Source: Clostridia bacterium
Lineage (GTDB): Bacteria; Bacillota_A; Clostridia; Oscillospirales; CAG-272
Reading direction: 5' to 3'
DNA: 7,638 nucleotides
Assembly: GCA_017467225.1 (NCBI GenBank)
Contig: JAFTSR010000047.1
Coordinates: 1-7,638 of the forward strand
Made by a program: the position numbers and the translations under genes. This document shows positions 1 through 5,954 of this stretch, in pieces (position 1 is the first letter of the stretch; the number at the start of each line of letters is the position of its first letter). The notes below the pieces were generated by a model. The model saw only the letters and a program-made list of their open reading frames with translations. It ran no database searches and was not told the origin of the DNA.

Positions 1-1
1 C

Positions 2-850
2 ATGGAATACACGCCACCCACGCGAATGGAATCCCCCAACCCGGCGTCACACGTCGACCGATACTACATGCGACGCGTGATCACCGACAATCAGATCGAG
101 CTGCACTGGCATAATTTTTTTGAAATTGATTTTATGGATGACGGCCGGGGGATGCACCGCCTCAACGGCGTGGAACGTCCGTTTGCGCGTGGCACGCTGA
201 GCGTGCTCAGCCCGTTTGACTTTCATTCCTACCGACACGATCATGCTCGCAAGGAATTCATGTCCTGCTTCAGCTTTCATTTTGACGATCACGTTCCCGA
301 TGCCCAGACGCTTGCGCGGCTGCGCACCCTGGCCGGCAAACAGCTGCAGTGCGACTCGGAGCTGTGTGATCTGCTTATCAACGAATTTCGCCTTTTGGAG
401 TCGGAATGCAACGAGGATCATTCTGACCGCGACGCCATGGTGCGAAATGTTCTGGAGCGCATCACGCTGTACGCCGTCAAGGCGCTGGGCGCGGACACCT
501 CCCCGGGCAGCGTGCCTGTCGAGATGATCTACATCGAAAATAATTTTCGTCAACCGATCACGCTGGGCGATGCCGCCAGGATTGCGGGTTACTCGGAGGA
601 CTATTTTGGGCGGCTGTTCAAGCAGCAGTACGGCTGCGCCTTTCAGGAGTATCTCCTCGGGCGACGACTGCAATGGGCCTATGGCCTGCTGCGCTCCTCG
701 CGCCGCTCTGTCACCGAGATTGCATATGAGGCCGGCTTCAACAGCCATGCCTATTTTTGCCGCTGCTTCAAAAAGCGCTACGGTATCACGCCGTTGCAGG
801 CGCGGCAGGAAGCTGACGGCACACCCGTGCAGCCGATTTTTTTGAAATGA
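2..850 (+). CDS. AraC-family transcriptional regulator (possibly 5'-truncated)
   Basis: This is a DNA-binding transcription regulator, probably sugar-responsive. Residues about 30-85 look like the AraC-type cupin sensor: an HWHNFFEI motif (His35, His37) followed by a beta-rich stretch ending in LSPFDFHSY. The C-terminal ~100 residues (about 175-270) form the AraC DNA-binding domain: IYIENNF leads into a first helix-turn-helix (ITLGDAARIAGYSEDYFGRLFKQ, split here as about residues 186-208), and the second runs about 236-266 with EIAYEAGFNSHAYFCRCFKKRYG and the family-typical GITPLQAR end. The 282-residue length fits the family. The ATG lies one base into the window, so no ribosome binding site can be seen and the true start could be upstream. 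It is co-directional with, and 95 bases upstream of, the solute-binding protein gene, which makes local control of that operon likely (inference). The effector is unknown. Confidence 0.93.
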   Translation: MEYTPPTRMESPNPASHVDRYYMRRVITDNQIELHWHNFFEIDFMDDGRGMHRLNGVERPFARGTLSVLSPFDFHSYRHDHARKEFMSCFSFHFDDHVPDAQTLARLRTLAGKQLQCDSELCDLLINEFRLLESECNEDHSDRDAMVRNVLERITLYAVKALGADTSPGSVPVEMIYIENNFRQPITLGDAARIAGYSEDYFGRLFKQQYGCAFQEYLLGRRLQWAYGLLRSSRRSVTEIAYEAGFNSHAYFCRCFKKRYGITPLQARQEADGTPVQPIFLK

Positions 851-872
851 CAGAATTGTGCAAATAAAAGTC

Positions 873-893
873 GGAATAGTTCAAGAAAATTCC
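873..893. promoter_or_regulatory. Imperfect palindrome, possible operator
   Basis: The arms GGAAT (873-877) and ATTCC (889-893) are inverted, with a nested TTC (880-882) and GAA (885-887), so the element is almost symmetric about 883-884. It covers the position where the -35 box of the solute-binding protein promoter should lie. That placement suits a regulator site. AraC proteins more often use direct repeats, so this could be chance in AT-rich DNA. Confidence 0.3.
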
Positions 894-911
894 ATAAAAA
901 AGCGGTATAAT
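880..911 (+). promoter_or_regulatory. Sigma-A promoter of the solute-binding protein operon
   Basis: There is a perfect TATAAT -10 box at 906-911. No good -35 exists at 17 bases; the nearest candidate, TTCAAG at 880-885, sits 20 bases away and matches only weakly. A strong -10 with a poor -35 is typical of promoters that need an activator, which would fit the adjacent AraC-type gene (inference). Transcription would start near 917-919, giving a leader of roughly 28 bases before the ATG at 946. Confidence 0.65.
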
Positions 912-945
912 GATAGTACAACAAGAAAATGGAGGTAGCCTTACC

Positions 946-2442
946 ATGTTCAAACGAAGCCTATCGGTATTTTTAGCTTGTATCCTGATACTCTCCGCCT
1001 TATGTATGCTGTTCTCCTGCGCTGACAGCGAGGACAAGCCTGAACAGCCCGACGAGCCGGGCACGCAGGACACCCCGGATACGCCGGATGAGCCCGATGA
1101 GCCGCAGCCCGATGCCGTCCCCGCTCCCGATATTCCCGACACGCTCAAGGGTGGCGGTGAGTCCATCGTTATCCAGCTGGAGGGCTGGGCCAACTACGCG
1201 CCCTTGGATATCGTTGACGTCGGCATCACCGAGCGCAACAACGACAGCCTCAACGACGCCGCCTATCAGCGCGACCGTCAGATTGAAGAAATGCTGGACG
1301 TTATCATTGAAACGCGCGTCTATCCGGAGTACGCGCCCTCGCAGGCCGAGCTGACCCGTCTGGTCAACAGCGGCTCTTGCGACGTGGACCTTTGCCTGAT
1401 GCGCACGGCCGCCTTCACCAGCGCCGTCACGGGACATCTGCTTTCCGATCTGGATCGCGCCACGCTGCAATATTTTGACGAAAGTGCTCCCTACTGGGAT
1501 CAGAACTCGTTCGCCGCGCTCTCAATCGCAGACGTCCACTACGGTCTGACAGGCGATTTCTCCGTCGCCGACGACGCTACCTACTGGTGCGTATTCTTCA
1601 ACAAGCAGATGGTAGCGGATTATCAGCTTGACTCACCCTACGAGGTAGTCAAGGCAGGTGACTGGACCTATGATGAAATGTACGCCATGGGTGAGGACGT
1701 CGCCGCCGATCTTGACGGTGTCGAGGGTCCCACCTTTGACGACCGCTTCGGTATTTCCATGATCCGCGACGTGCTGGCAGGTGCGCTCAACACCTGCGGC
1801 GTGACCATCGTTGAAAAGGACAAAAACGATCTGCCCGTGCCCAGCTTCTACACCGACGATCACGTGGATATTCTCTTGGATCTTCTGGAGATCTTCTACG
1901 ATAAGGACGTTGTCTACAACGTCCACGTACAGGGCGGTGACGAGGTCGAGATCTTTACCAACGGCAACGTGCTCTTTACCTTCGGCGGCATGTACTACGG
2001 TCCGCAGATGCGTAGCGCCGATATGGAATTCGGCATCCTTCCCATGCCCAAGTACGATGCGGACGATGCTTACATCTCCGCTACCTCTCCCCTGTTTTTG
2101 AGTATCCTTACCCTGCCGCAGAGCGACACCAACAGCGACGATCTCAAGAGCGCCTTCATGCAGATGTACGCCTATCTCGGCTCACAGCAGGTCGTGCCCG
2201 AGTACCACGACAGACTGCTCAAGTACAAGATCACGCGCGACGAGGAGTCCCGTGATATGCTGCAGTACGTCTTCGGCAACACGGTCTACGATATCGGCGG
2301 CATGTTCAACTTTGCCGACTTCTCCTTTGACCTGATCAACATGATGTACACCTACGATTCTAATATTGCCTCTTTGTGGGCAAGAAAAGAAACACCGATC
2401 AACACGGCGATCGAACAGCTCCTGGATGCCCTTGAGCAATAA
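946..2442 (+). CDS. Extracellular solute-binding lipoprotein (family 1 type)
   Basis: This is probably the substrate-capture lipoprotein of an ABC carbohydrate importer, anchored on the outer face of the membrane. The 498-residue product has a signal peptide (FKR charge, hydrophobic residues 5-22) and an LFSC lipobox with Cys25 as the lipidated residue. A 40-residue Asp/Glu/Pro linker (26-65) follows, then the binding domain. Family-like features include the early amphipathic stretch NDAAYQRDRQIEEML, the hinge-like TYWCVFFNKQMV segment followed by GDWTYDEMYAMGEDV, and the late FGILPMPKYD motif, common in family 1 binding proteins of Clostridia. The ATG at 946 is chosen because GGAGG at 931-935 is well spaced from it. 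An in-frame ATG at 910 overlaps the -10 box and cannot be the start. No permease or ATPase gene is visible, so it may use a distant or shared transporter. The ligand cannot be read from the sequence. Confidence 0.88.
   Translation: MFKRSLSVFLACILILSALCMLFSCADSEDKPEQPDEPGTQDTPDTPDEPDEPQPDAVPAPDIPDTLKGGGESIVIQLEGWANYAPLDIVDVGITERNNDSLNDAAYQRDRQIEEMLDVIIETRVYPEYAPSQAELTRLVNSGSCDVDLCLMRTAAFTSAVTGHLLSDLDRATLQYFDESAPYWDQNSFAALSIADVHYGLTGDFSVADDATYWCVFFNKQMVADYQLDSPYEVVKAGDWTYDEMYAMGEDVAADLDGVEGPTFDDRFGISMIRDVLAGALNTCGVTIVEKDKNDLPVPSFYTDDHVDILLDLLEIFYDKDVVYNVHVQGGDEVEIFTNGNVLFTFGGMYYGPQMRSADMEFGILPMPKYDADDAYISATSPLFLSILTLPQSDTNSDDLKSAFMQMYAYLGSQQVVPEYHDRLLKYKITRDEESRDMLQYVFGNTVYDIGGMFNFADFSFDLINMMYTYDSNIASLWARKETPINTAIEQLLDALEQ
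1021..1140 (+). repeat. Asp/Glu/Pro low-complexity linker in the lipoprotein
   Basis: Residues 26-65 of the solute-binding protein consist mainly of degenerate P-D-x and P-D-E-P units, encoded by short near-repeats such as CCGGAT and CCCGATGAGCC. Such acidic, proline-rich spacers after a lipidated Cys hold the folded domain away from the membrane and through the cell wall. The repeated bases make this stretch likely to vary in length between strains (inference). Confidence 0.7.
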
Positions 2443-2452
2443 TTTGCACAGA

Positions 2453-2463
2453 AAGGATAAGGT
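2453..2463 (+). promoter_or_regulatory. Ribosome binding site of the beta-helix lipoprotein gene
   Basis: Two purine-rich candidates lie in the 29-base gap: AAGGA at 2453-2457 (14 bases before the ATG) and AAGGT at 2459-2463 (8 bases before it). The second has the better spacing. There is no terminator or promoter in the gap, so the two lipoprotein genes are probably cotranscribed. Confidence 0.55.
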
Positions 2464-2471
2464 AACATAAG

Positions 2472-4766
2472 ATGAAACGATGGCTCATTGCTTGTATTCT
2501 TGTGTTATTGGTACTATGTAGTATGGCAGCATGCCAGAATACCCCCACTCCCACGCCGCCCGTCAAGCAGCAGCCCACGGTGGACGAGGAGGTCCCCCCT
2601 TTTGTGCTGATGGATGCCACGCAAAAGGCGGTCATCGTCTGCAGTGAGGAGGCCACCAAGGCAGAATTTGAGGCTGCCATCTCTCTGCAGACAGCCATCG
2701 CCAATCTGACCGACCATGAGCTGACGTTGACCAACGATTTCGACGCGGGTGACGACAACTCGCAAAGGCTGGAGATTTTGGTCGGTGAGACCAACCGTGC
2801 GCAGAGTGCGGCGGCGAGAGAGAGGATCGACGAGCTGCAGCTCTACATCGGCGTGATCGACGGCAAGCTGGTCGTGCGCGGCAGCGCCCCCCGTATTACC
2901 GCCTACGCCGTGCGCGTGCTGGTCGATGAGTATCTCAACCGCGATCATTACGACCAGGCGTCAGGATGCCTCGCGGTGCCCTCCGATCTGTCCACCACAC
3001 GCTCCTACTATGATGCCGTGCGCGGCAATGCGCTGAAGCGCTACGAGGGCGCAACCAACGGCACCGAGAGCCGTCCCACATCCGACGTGCAGCCGACCAC
3101 CGTGCCGACGCGCACCTGGGAGGAGGGCGCCTATCTGACCGGCGAGACGCTGCAGGTCGACGTGACCGACAGCTTCACCGGCGGCACGCAGTTTATCGCC
3201 AAGCTGTACACCGAAGGACTTTCCCGCGCACCAAAGAGTGAGGAATACCTCGAATGTACCGCATATATCGCAAAGAACGGCTGCACGCCTGCCTCACTTG
3301 GCGAGTTGGCTGCACGCATTTTCTCCGCCAAGGAATTTCATGACCTCGGCCTGACACCCACCCAGGCCACCTTCGCCGTCTACCGCGCCGTGCTCAACCG
3401 CGACCCGTCGGGCGACGAGCTGGTTACACACAGCTCCAAGAGTGCCGCCGCGCTTGCGCGCCTTCTGGTGGAGAGCCGCGAGTTCTCCACGCTGATCCCC
3501 GGCATCATCCGCGGTCCCTACTTCTGGAGCGGCAACAATACCGCCGTCTACACCGGCACGCGCACCATGACCGCTGACGAGCTGCAAGCGCTGCTCTCTG
3601 CCGGCGGCGTGGTCAACTTACCTCAAGGCACGCTGGTGCTTTGCGACAAGACGGTCGTCATTCCCAAGGGTGTCACACTGCAGACCGAGGGCCAGCCCAC
3701 GCACTACACACAGATGGCGCGTATCATCCGCGTGGGTGACGAAAAGCACAACCTGATCGAGTTGACCGACAATTCCACGCTCTCGCACGTTTACATCGAG
3801 GGCGGTCTTTCCGACAGCCGGGTGACAGGCGACTTTGGCAAGGGCGGCAACGTCCGCATTGACGGCAACGGTGCCAGCGTCATCGGCTGCCGTCTGTCCG
3901 ACCCGTGCGGCACCTTCGGCGTGTTTGTCATGAGCGGCACCGAGTTCAACTACCTCGGCTACAATCTGATCACCTGCTACGCCTCGGATCACAGCGCGAC
4001 CTGGCTTGACGGCATCAAATGCATGGGCACCGATTGTCTGATCGAATACAACAGCATCATCGATGCCACCGACGCGGGCATTGCCGTCTTCCGCTTTATC
4101 ATCGGCATTGATGCAAGACGCGTCACGGATGCCACCTACATCCGCGCGCAGAACAGCATCGTCCGCTACAATAACGTCTTTCAGGTGGGTAACTCTTGCT
4201 ACGTATCCTTGGACTTTGAGTCCAACAACATCAACTGGAGCGACGAGTACATCGCCGGCACCACCTTCAATATCGTCGAAAATCCGGCCAACTTCACCGG
4301 CTTTGCCTACTATGAAAATCAGGTCTGGACCTCCGATCGTGCGCACTCGCATATGCTTGTCGCCTGCTCGACGCAGCCCTGGGCCGTCACCGGCATGACC
4401 GACCGTCCCTTCGGCGGCTCTGTGTATAACAACTACACCCCCGCAGGCTGCCGCGCCAACTGTGCCGCAGGTATCGTCGCCGATATGAACACCGACCTGG
4501 ACGTGCGCGGCAACAGCTTTGCCCTTCGTCTTGGCAACTGGTGCGCGGGCATGGGCGCACTGCGTGCTCGCATCTACAGCGTGGACGAAAGCGACAGCAG
4601 CGGTAATTTCCAGCCCGGCTACGAGAACCTCAAGATTTCCGAGAGCCGTCGACCCTTCATCGGCTCGGATTACCCCTTGGAAAAGGAGCAGACCTATACT
4701 CTGAAGGAGGGCATCCTGCACGAGGGTGCGCAAGTCATTTCCAAGGAGCGCTTTGACTCCAAATAA
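2472..4766 (+). CDS. Multidomain lipoprotein: DUF4214-like region and right-handed beta-helix
   Basis: This is a 764-residue surface lipoprotein, probably acting on or binding a polysaccharide; the reaction is not known. The signal peptide MKRW plus a hydrophobic core ends in a lipobox MAAC (Cys21), followed by a Thr/Pro linker (22-45). Residues about 44-180 (AVIVCSEEAT..., ILVGETNR, GKLVVRGSAPRITAYAVRVLVDEYL) resemble the small alpha/beta domain found ahead of some alpha-glucuronidase-like and other glycosidases. Residues about 236-342 carry two DUF4214-like units: FIAKLYTEGLSRAPKSEEY...IFSAKEF, then FAVYRAVLNRDPSGDE...LVESREF. From about 365 to 680 the repeats look like a beta-helix of the pectate-lyase-like fold (GGVVNLPQGT, VTLQTEG, STLSHVYIEGG, ASVIGCRLSD, CLIEYNSIIDATDAGIAVF, SIVRYNNVF, LDVRGNSFAL). 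None of the GH28 catalytic motifs is visible, so lyase, hydrolase or pure binding are all open. It lies 29 bases after the solute-binding protein and is likely in the same operon. It has many cysteines for an exported protein. Confidence 0.85.
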   Translation: MKRWLIACILVLLVLCSMAACQNTPTPTPPVKQQPTVDEEVPPFVLMDATQKAVIVCSEEATKAEFEAAISLQTAIANLTDHELTLTNDFDAGDDNSQRLEILVGETNRAQSAAARERIDELQLYIGVIDGKLVVRGSAPRITAYAVRVLVDEYLNRDHYDQASGCLAVPSDLSTTRSYYDAVRGNALKRYEGATNGTESRPTSDVQPTTVPTRTWEEGAYLTGETLQVDVTDSFTGGTQFIAKLYTEGLSRAPKSEEYLECTAYIAKNGCTPASLGELAARIFSAKEFHDLGLTPTQATFAVYRAVLNRDPSGDELVTHSSKSAAALARLLVESREFSTLIPGIIRGPYFWSGNNTAVYTGTRTMTADELQALLSAGGVVNLPQGTLVLCDKTVVIPKGVTLQTEGQPTHYTQMARIIRVGDEKHNLIELTDNSTLSHVYIEGGLSDSRVTGDFGKGGNVRIDGNGASVIGCRLSDPCGTFGVFVMSGTEFNYLGYNLITCYASDHSATWLDGIKCMGTDCLIEYNSIIDATDAGIAVFRFIIGIDARRVTDATYIRAQNSIVRYNNVFQVGNSCYVSLDFESNNINWSDEYIAGTTFNIVENPANFTGFAYYENQVWTSDRAHSHMLVACSTQPWAVTGMTDRPFGGSVYNNYTPAGCRANCAAGIVADMNTDLDVRGNSFALRLGNWCAGMGALRARIYSVDESDSSGNFQPGYENLKISESRRPFIGSDYPLEKEQTYTLKEGILHEGAQVISKERFDSK

Positions 4767-4783
4767 TGAAATTCTTACCGAAA

Positions 4784-4820
4784 ACCGCCCCACGGTGCCA
4801 TAAAAGCATCGTGGGGCGGT
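4784..4820. terminator. Bidirectional intrinsic terminator between convergent genes
   Basis: An 11-base-pair perfect stem (ACCGCCCCACG at 4784-4794 with CGTGGGGCGGT at 4810-4820) extends inward by a G-U pair and three more pairs, leaving a 7-base CATAAAA loop. It lies 17 bases after the stop of the beta-helix lipoprotein gene and 36 bases after the stop of the minus-strand reductase. Read on the minus strand the stem runs into TTTT, so it is a classic terminator for the reductase. On the plus strand there is no T run (ATACTTGCG follows), so termination there may be weaker. Confidence 0.85.
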
Positions 4821-4856
4821 ATACTTGCGTGAAGGGTGTGGGAGAGGCGTCGATGA

Positions 4857-5771
4857 TCAAGGCAGGCAATGGCCTGCAGCGCGATAGATGTCGTACCACT
4901 CGCTGCGCGAGAGCGTCACGTCGGCAGCCTTGCGAATGTCGCGCAGATGCTCGGGATTCATGGTACCCGCGATCAGCTGAATATTGGCAGGATGGCGCAT
5001 GATCCATGCGGCTGCCACGCCGGTTTTGCTCAGAGAATATGCCTCCGCGACCTCGCCAAGCTTGGCATTGAGTTCGGGAAAGTCGGGATTGTCTACAAAG
5101 TTGCCCTTGAAAAATCCGTACTGGAAGGGCGACCAGGCCTGGATGGTGATCCCCTTGATGCGGGAATATTCAAGCACGCTGCCGTCGTGCATGACCGAGT
5201 CGGCATTTTTCATATTGGCATTCATGCCGGAGTAAACCATGCCCGCCTCGGTCACCGAGAACTGCAGCTGGTTGATGATCAGCGGCTGCTTGACTGCCGT
5301 TTTGAGCAGCTCGATCTGCATGGGATTGTGGTTCGAAACGCCGAAATGGCGCACCTTGCCCGACGACTGCAAAAGATCAAACGCCTGGGCAACCTCCTCC
5401 GGTTCCATCAAGGTATCGGGGCGGTGCAAAAGCAGCGCATCCACGTAATCCACACCAAGACGGGACAGGCTGCCCTCGACAGCTTCCAAAATATGCTCCT
5501 TGGAAAAATCATACTGCCCGGGACGGATGGCGCACTTGGTCTGGATCAATATCTTGTCGCGCACACCCGCGTGACGCTTCAGATAAGCGCCAAACAGCTC
5601 CTCGGATCGACCACCGCCGTAAATATCGGCATGGTCAAAGTAGTTGATACCGCACGCCAGCGCGGCATCCATAATGGCGTCGACACGGTACTCGTCAAGT
5701 CCGCCCATTCTCATACAACCAAGGGATACCTGGCTTGCGGCCATGCTGCCGCCCATATTCAAAATCTTCAT
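4857..5771 (-). CDS. Aldo/keto reductase, YdhF-like
   Basis: This is a predicted cytoplasmic NAD(P)H-dependent oxidoreductase of the aldo/keto reductase superfamily, reducing aldehydes or ketones to alcohols. The 304-residue product is full length for the family. The catalytic tetrad is visible as Asp46 and Tyr51 in FDHADIYGGG, Lys79 in IQTKC, and His116 in LLLHRPD. GKVRHFGVSNHNP and NQLQFSV are family strand motifs, and IAGTMNPEHLRDI near the C-terminus is the cofactor-phosphate-binding segment. The ending SEWYDIYRAAGH and the overall pattern most resemble E. coli YdhF; the substrate is unknown. The start at 5771 has AGAGGA (5778-5783, minus strand) six bases upstream. It is transcribed divergently from the glycyl radical enzyme gene and convergently with the lipoprotein operon, so it is its own unit. 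Confidence 0.93.
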   Translation of the reverse strand: MKILNMGGSMAASQVSLGCMRMGGLDEYRVDAIMDAALACGINYFDHADIYGGGRSEELFGAYLKRHAGVRDKILIQTKCAIRPGQYDFSKEHILEAVEGSLSRLGVDYVDALLLHRPDTLMEPEEVAQAFDLLQSSGKVRHFGVSNHNPMQIELLKTAVKQPLIINQLQFSVTEAGMVYSGMNANMKNADSVMHDGSVLEYSRIKGITIQAWSPFQYGFFKGNFVDNPDFPELNAKLGEVAEAYSLSKTGVAAAWIMRHPANIQLIAGTMNPEHLRDIRKAADVTLSRSEWYDIYRAAGHCLP

Positions 5772-5835
5772 GTTTTTTCCTCTCTTTTTTTATCTGATAT
5801 TTCCGAAAACGCTCAAAATGCCTGTTGTCTCTTTC

Positions 5836-5864
5836 ATTATACTATACTTGAGAGAAAAATGCAA
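5836..5864 (-). promoter_or_regulatory. Sigma-A promoter of the aldo/keto reductase gene
   Basis: On the minus strand there is a perfect TATAAT (5841 down to 5836) and a TTGCAT -35 box (5864 down to 5859), separated by 17 bases. The -35 keeps the important TTG. The transcript would have a leader of about 55-60 bases before the ATG at 5771. Confidence 0.75.
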
Positions 5865-5940
5865 CACCTCAGCGCAACTTCCCCACATTTTTTCAGTGCG
5901 CCCCTTGACTTTCGCGCTGCAATCTTATATAATAGCGCTA
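5865..5940. promoter_or_regulatory. Clustered GCGC half-sites in the divergent promoter region
   Basis: AGCGC-like words recur in both orientations: AGCGC at 5871-5875, TGCGC at 5897-5901, GCGCT at 5914-5918, and the 8-base palindrome TAGCGCTA at 5933-5940, which touches the -10 box and expected start site of the radical enzyme promoter. The first two form an interrupted inverted repeat between the two -35 boxes. This layout could be an operator controlling one or both promoters, but no regulator can be assigned. Confidence 0.3.
5905..5933 (+). promoter_or_regulatory. Strong sigma-A promoter of the glycyl radical enzyme gene
   Basis: TTGACT (5905-5910) and a perfect TATAAT (5928-5933) are separated by exactly 17 bases, the best promoter in the window. 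Transcription should start near 5940, so the leader is only about 15 bases and is almost entirely taken up by the ribosome binding site. Confidence 0.88.
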
Positions 5941-5941
5941 C

Positions 5942-5951
5942 AGGAGGTGAT
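5942..5951 (+). promoter_or_regulatory. Near-perfect ribosome binding site
   Basis: AGGAGGTGAT is complementary to the 16S rRNA 3' end over its full length, and AGGAGG ends seven bases before the ATG at 5955. It fixes the start of the radical enzyme gene and, with the consensus promoter, predicts high expression. Confidence 0.9.
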
Positions 5952-5954
5952 ATC

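Noticed and set aside
47..748. A 233-codon minus-strand frame inside the AraC-type gene
   Set aside because: It is fully contained in a confidently recognised gene, and its product has no recognisable family motif.
3618..4793. A 391-codon open frame on the minus strand, opposite the beta-helix lipoprotein
   Set aside because: Its translation is an Ala/Val/Gly/Asp-rich mix with no domain, no ribosome binding site of note and no promoter. It mirrors the GC-rich codon pattern of the real plus-strand gene.
5772..5954. A riboswitch or structured leader ahead of the reductase or the radical enzyme
   Set aside because: The predicted leaders are about 60 and 15 bases, too short for known riboswitches, and no strong hairpin lies inside them.
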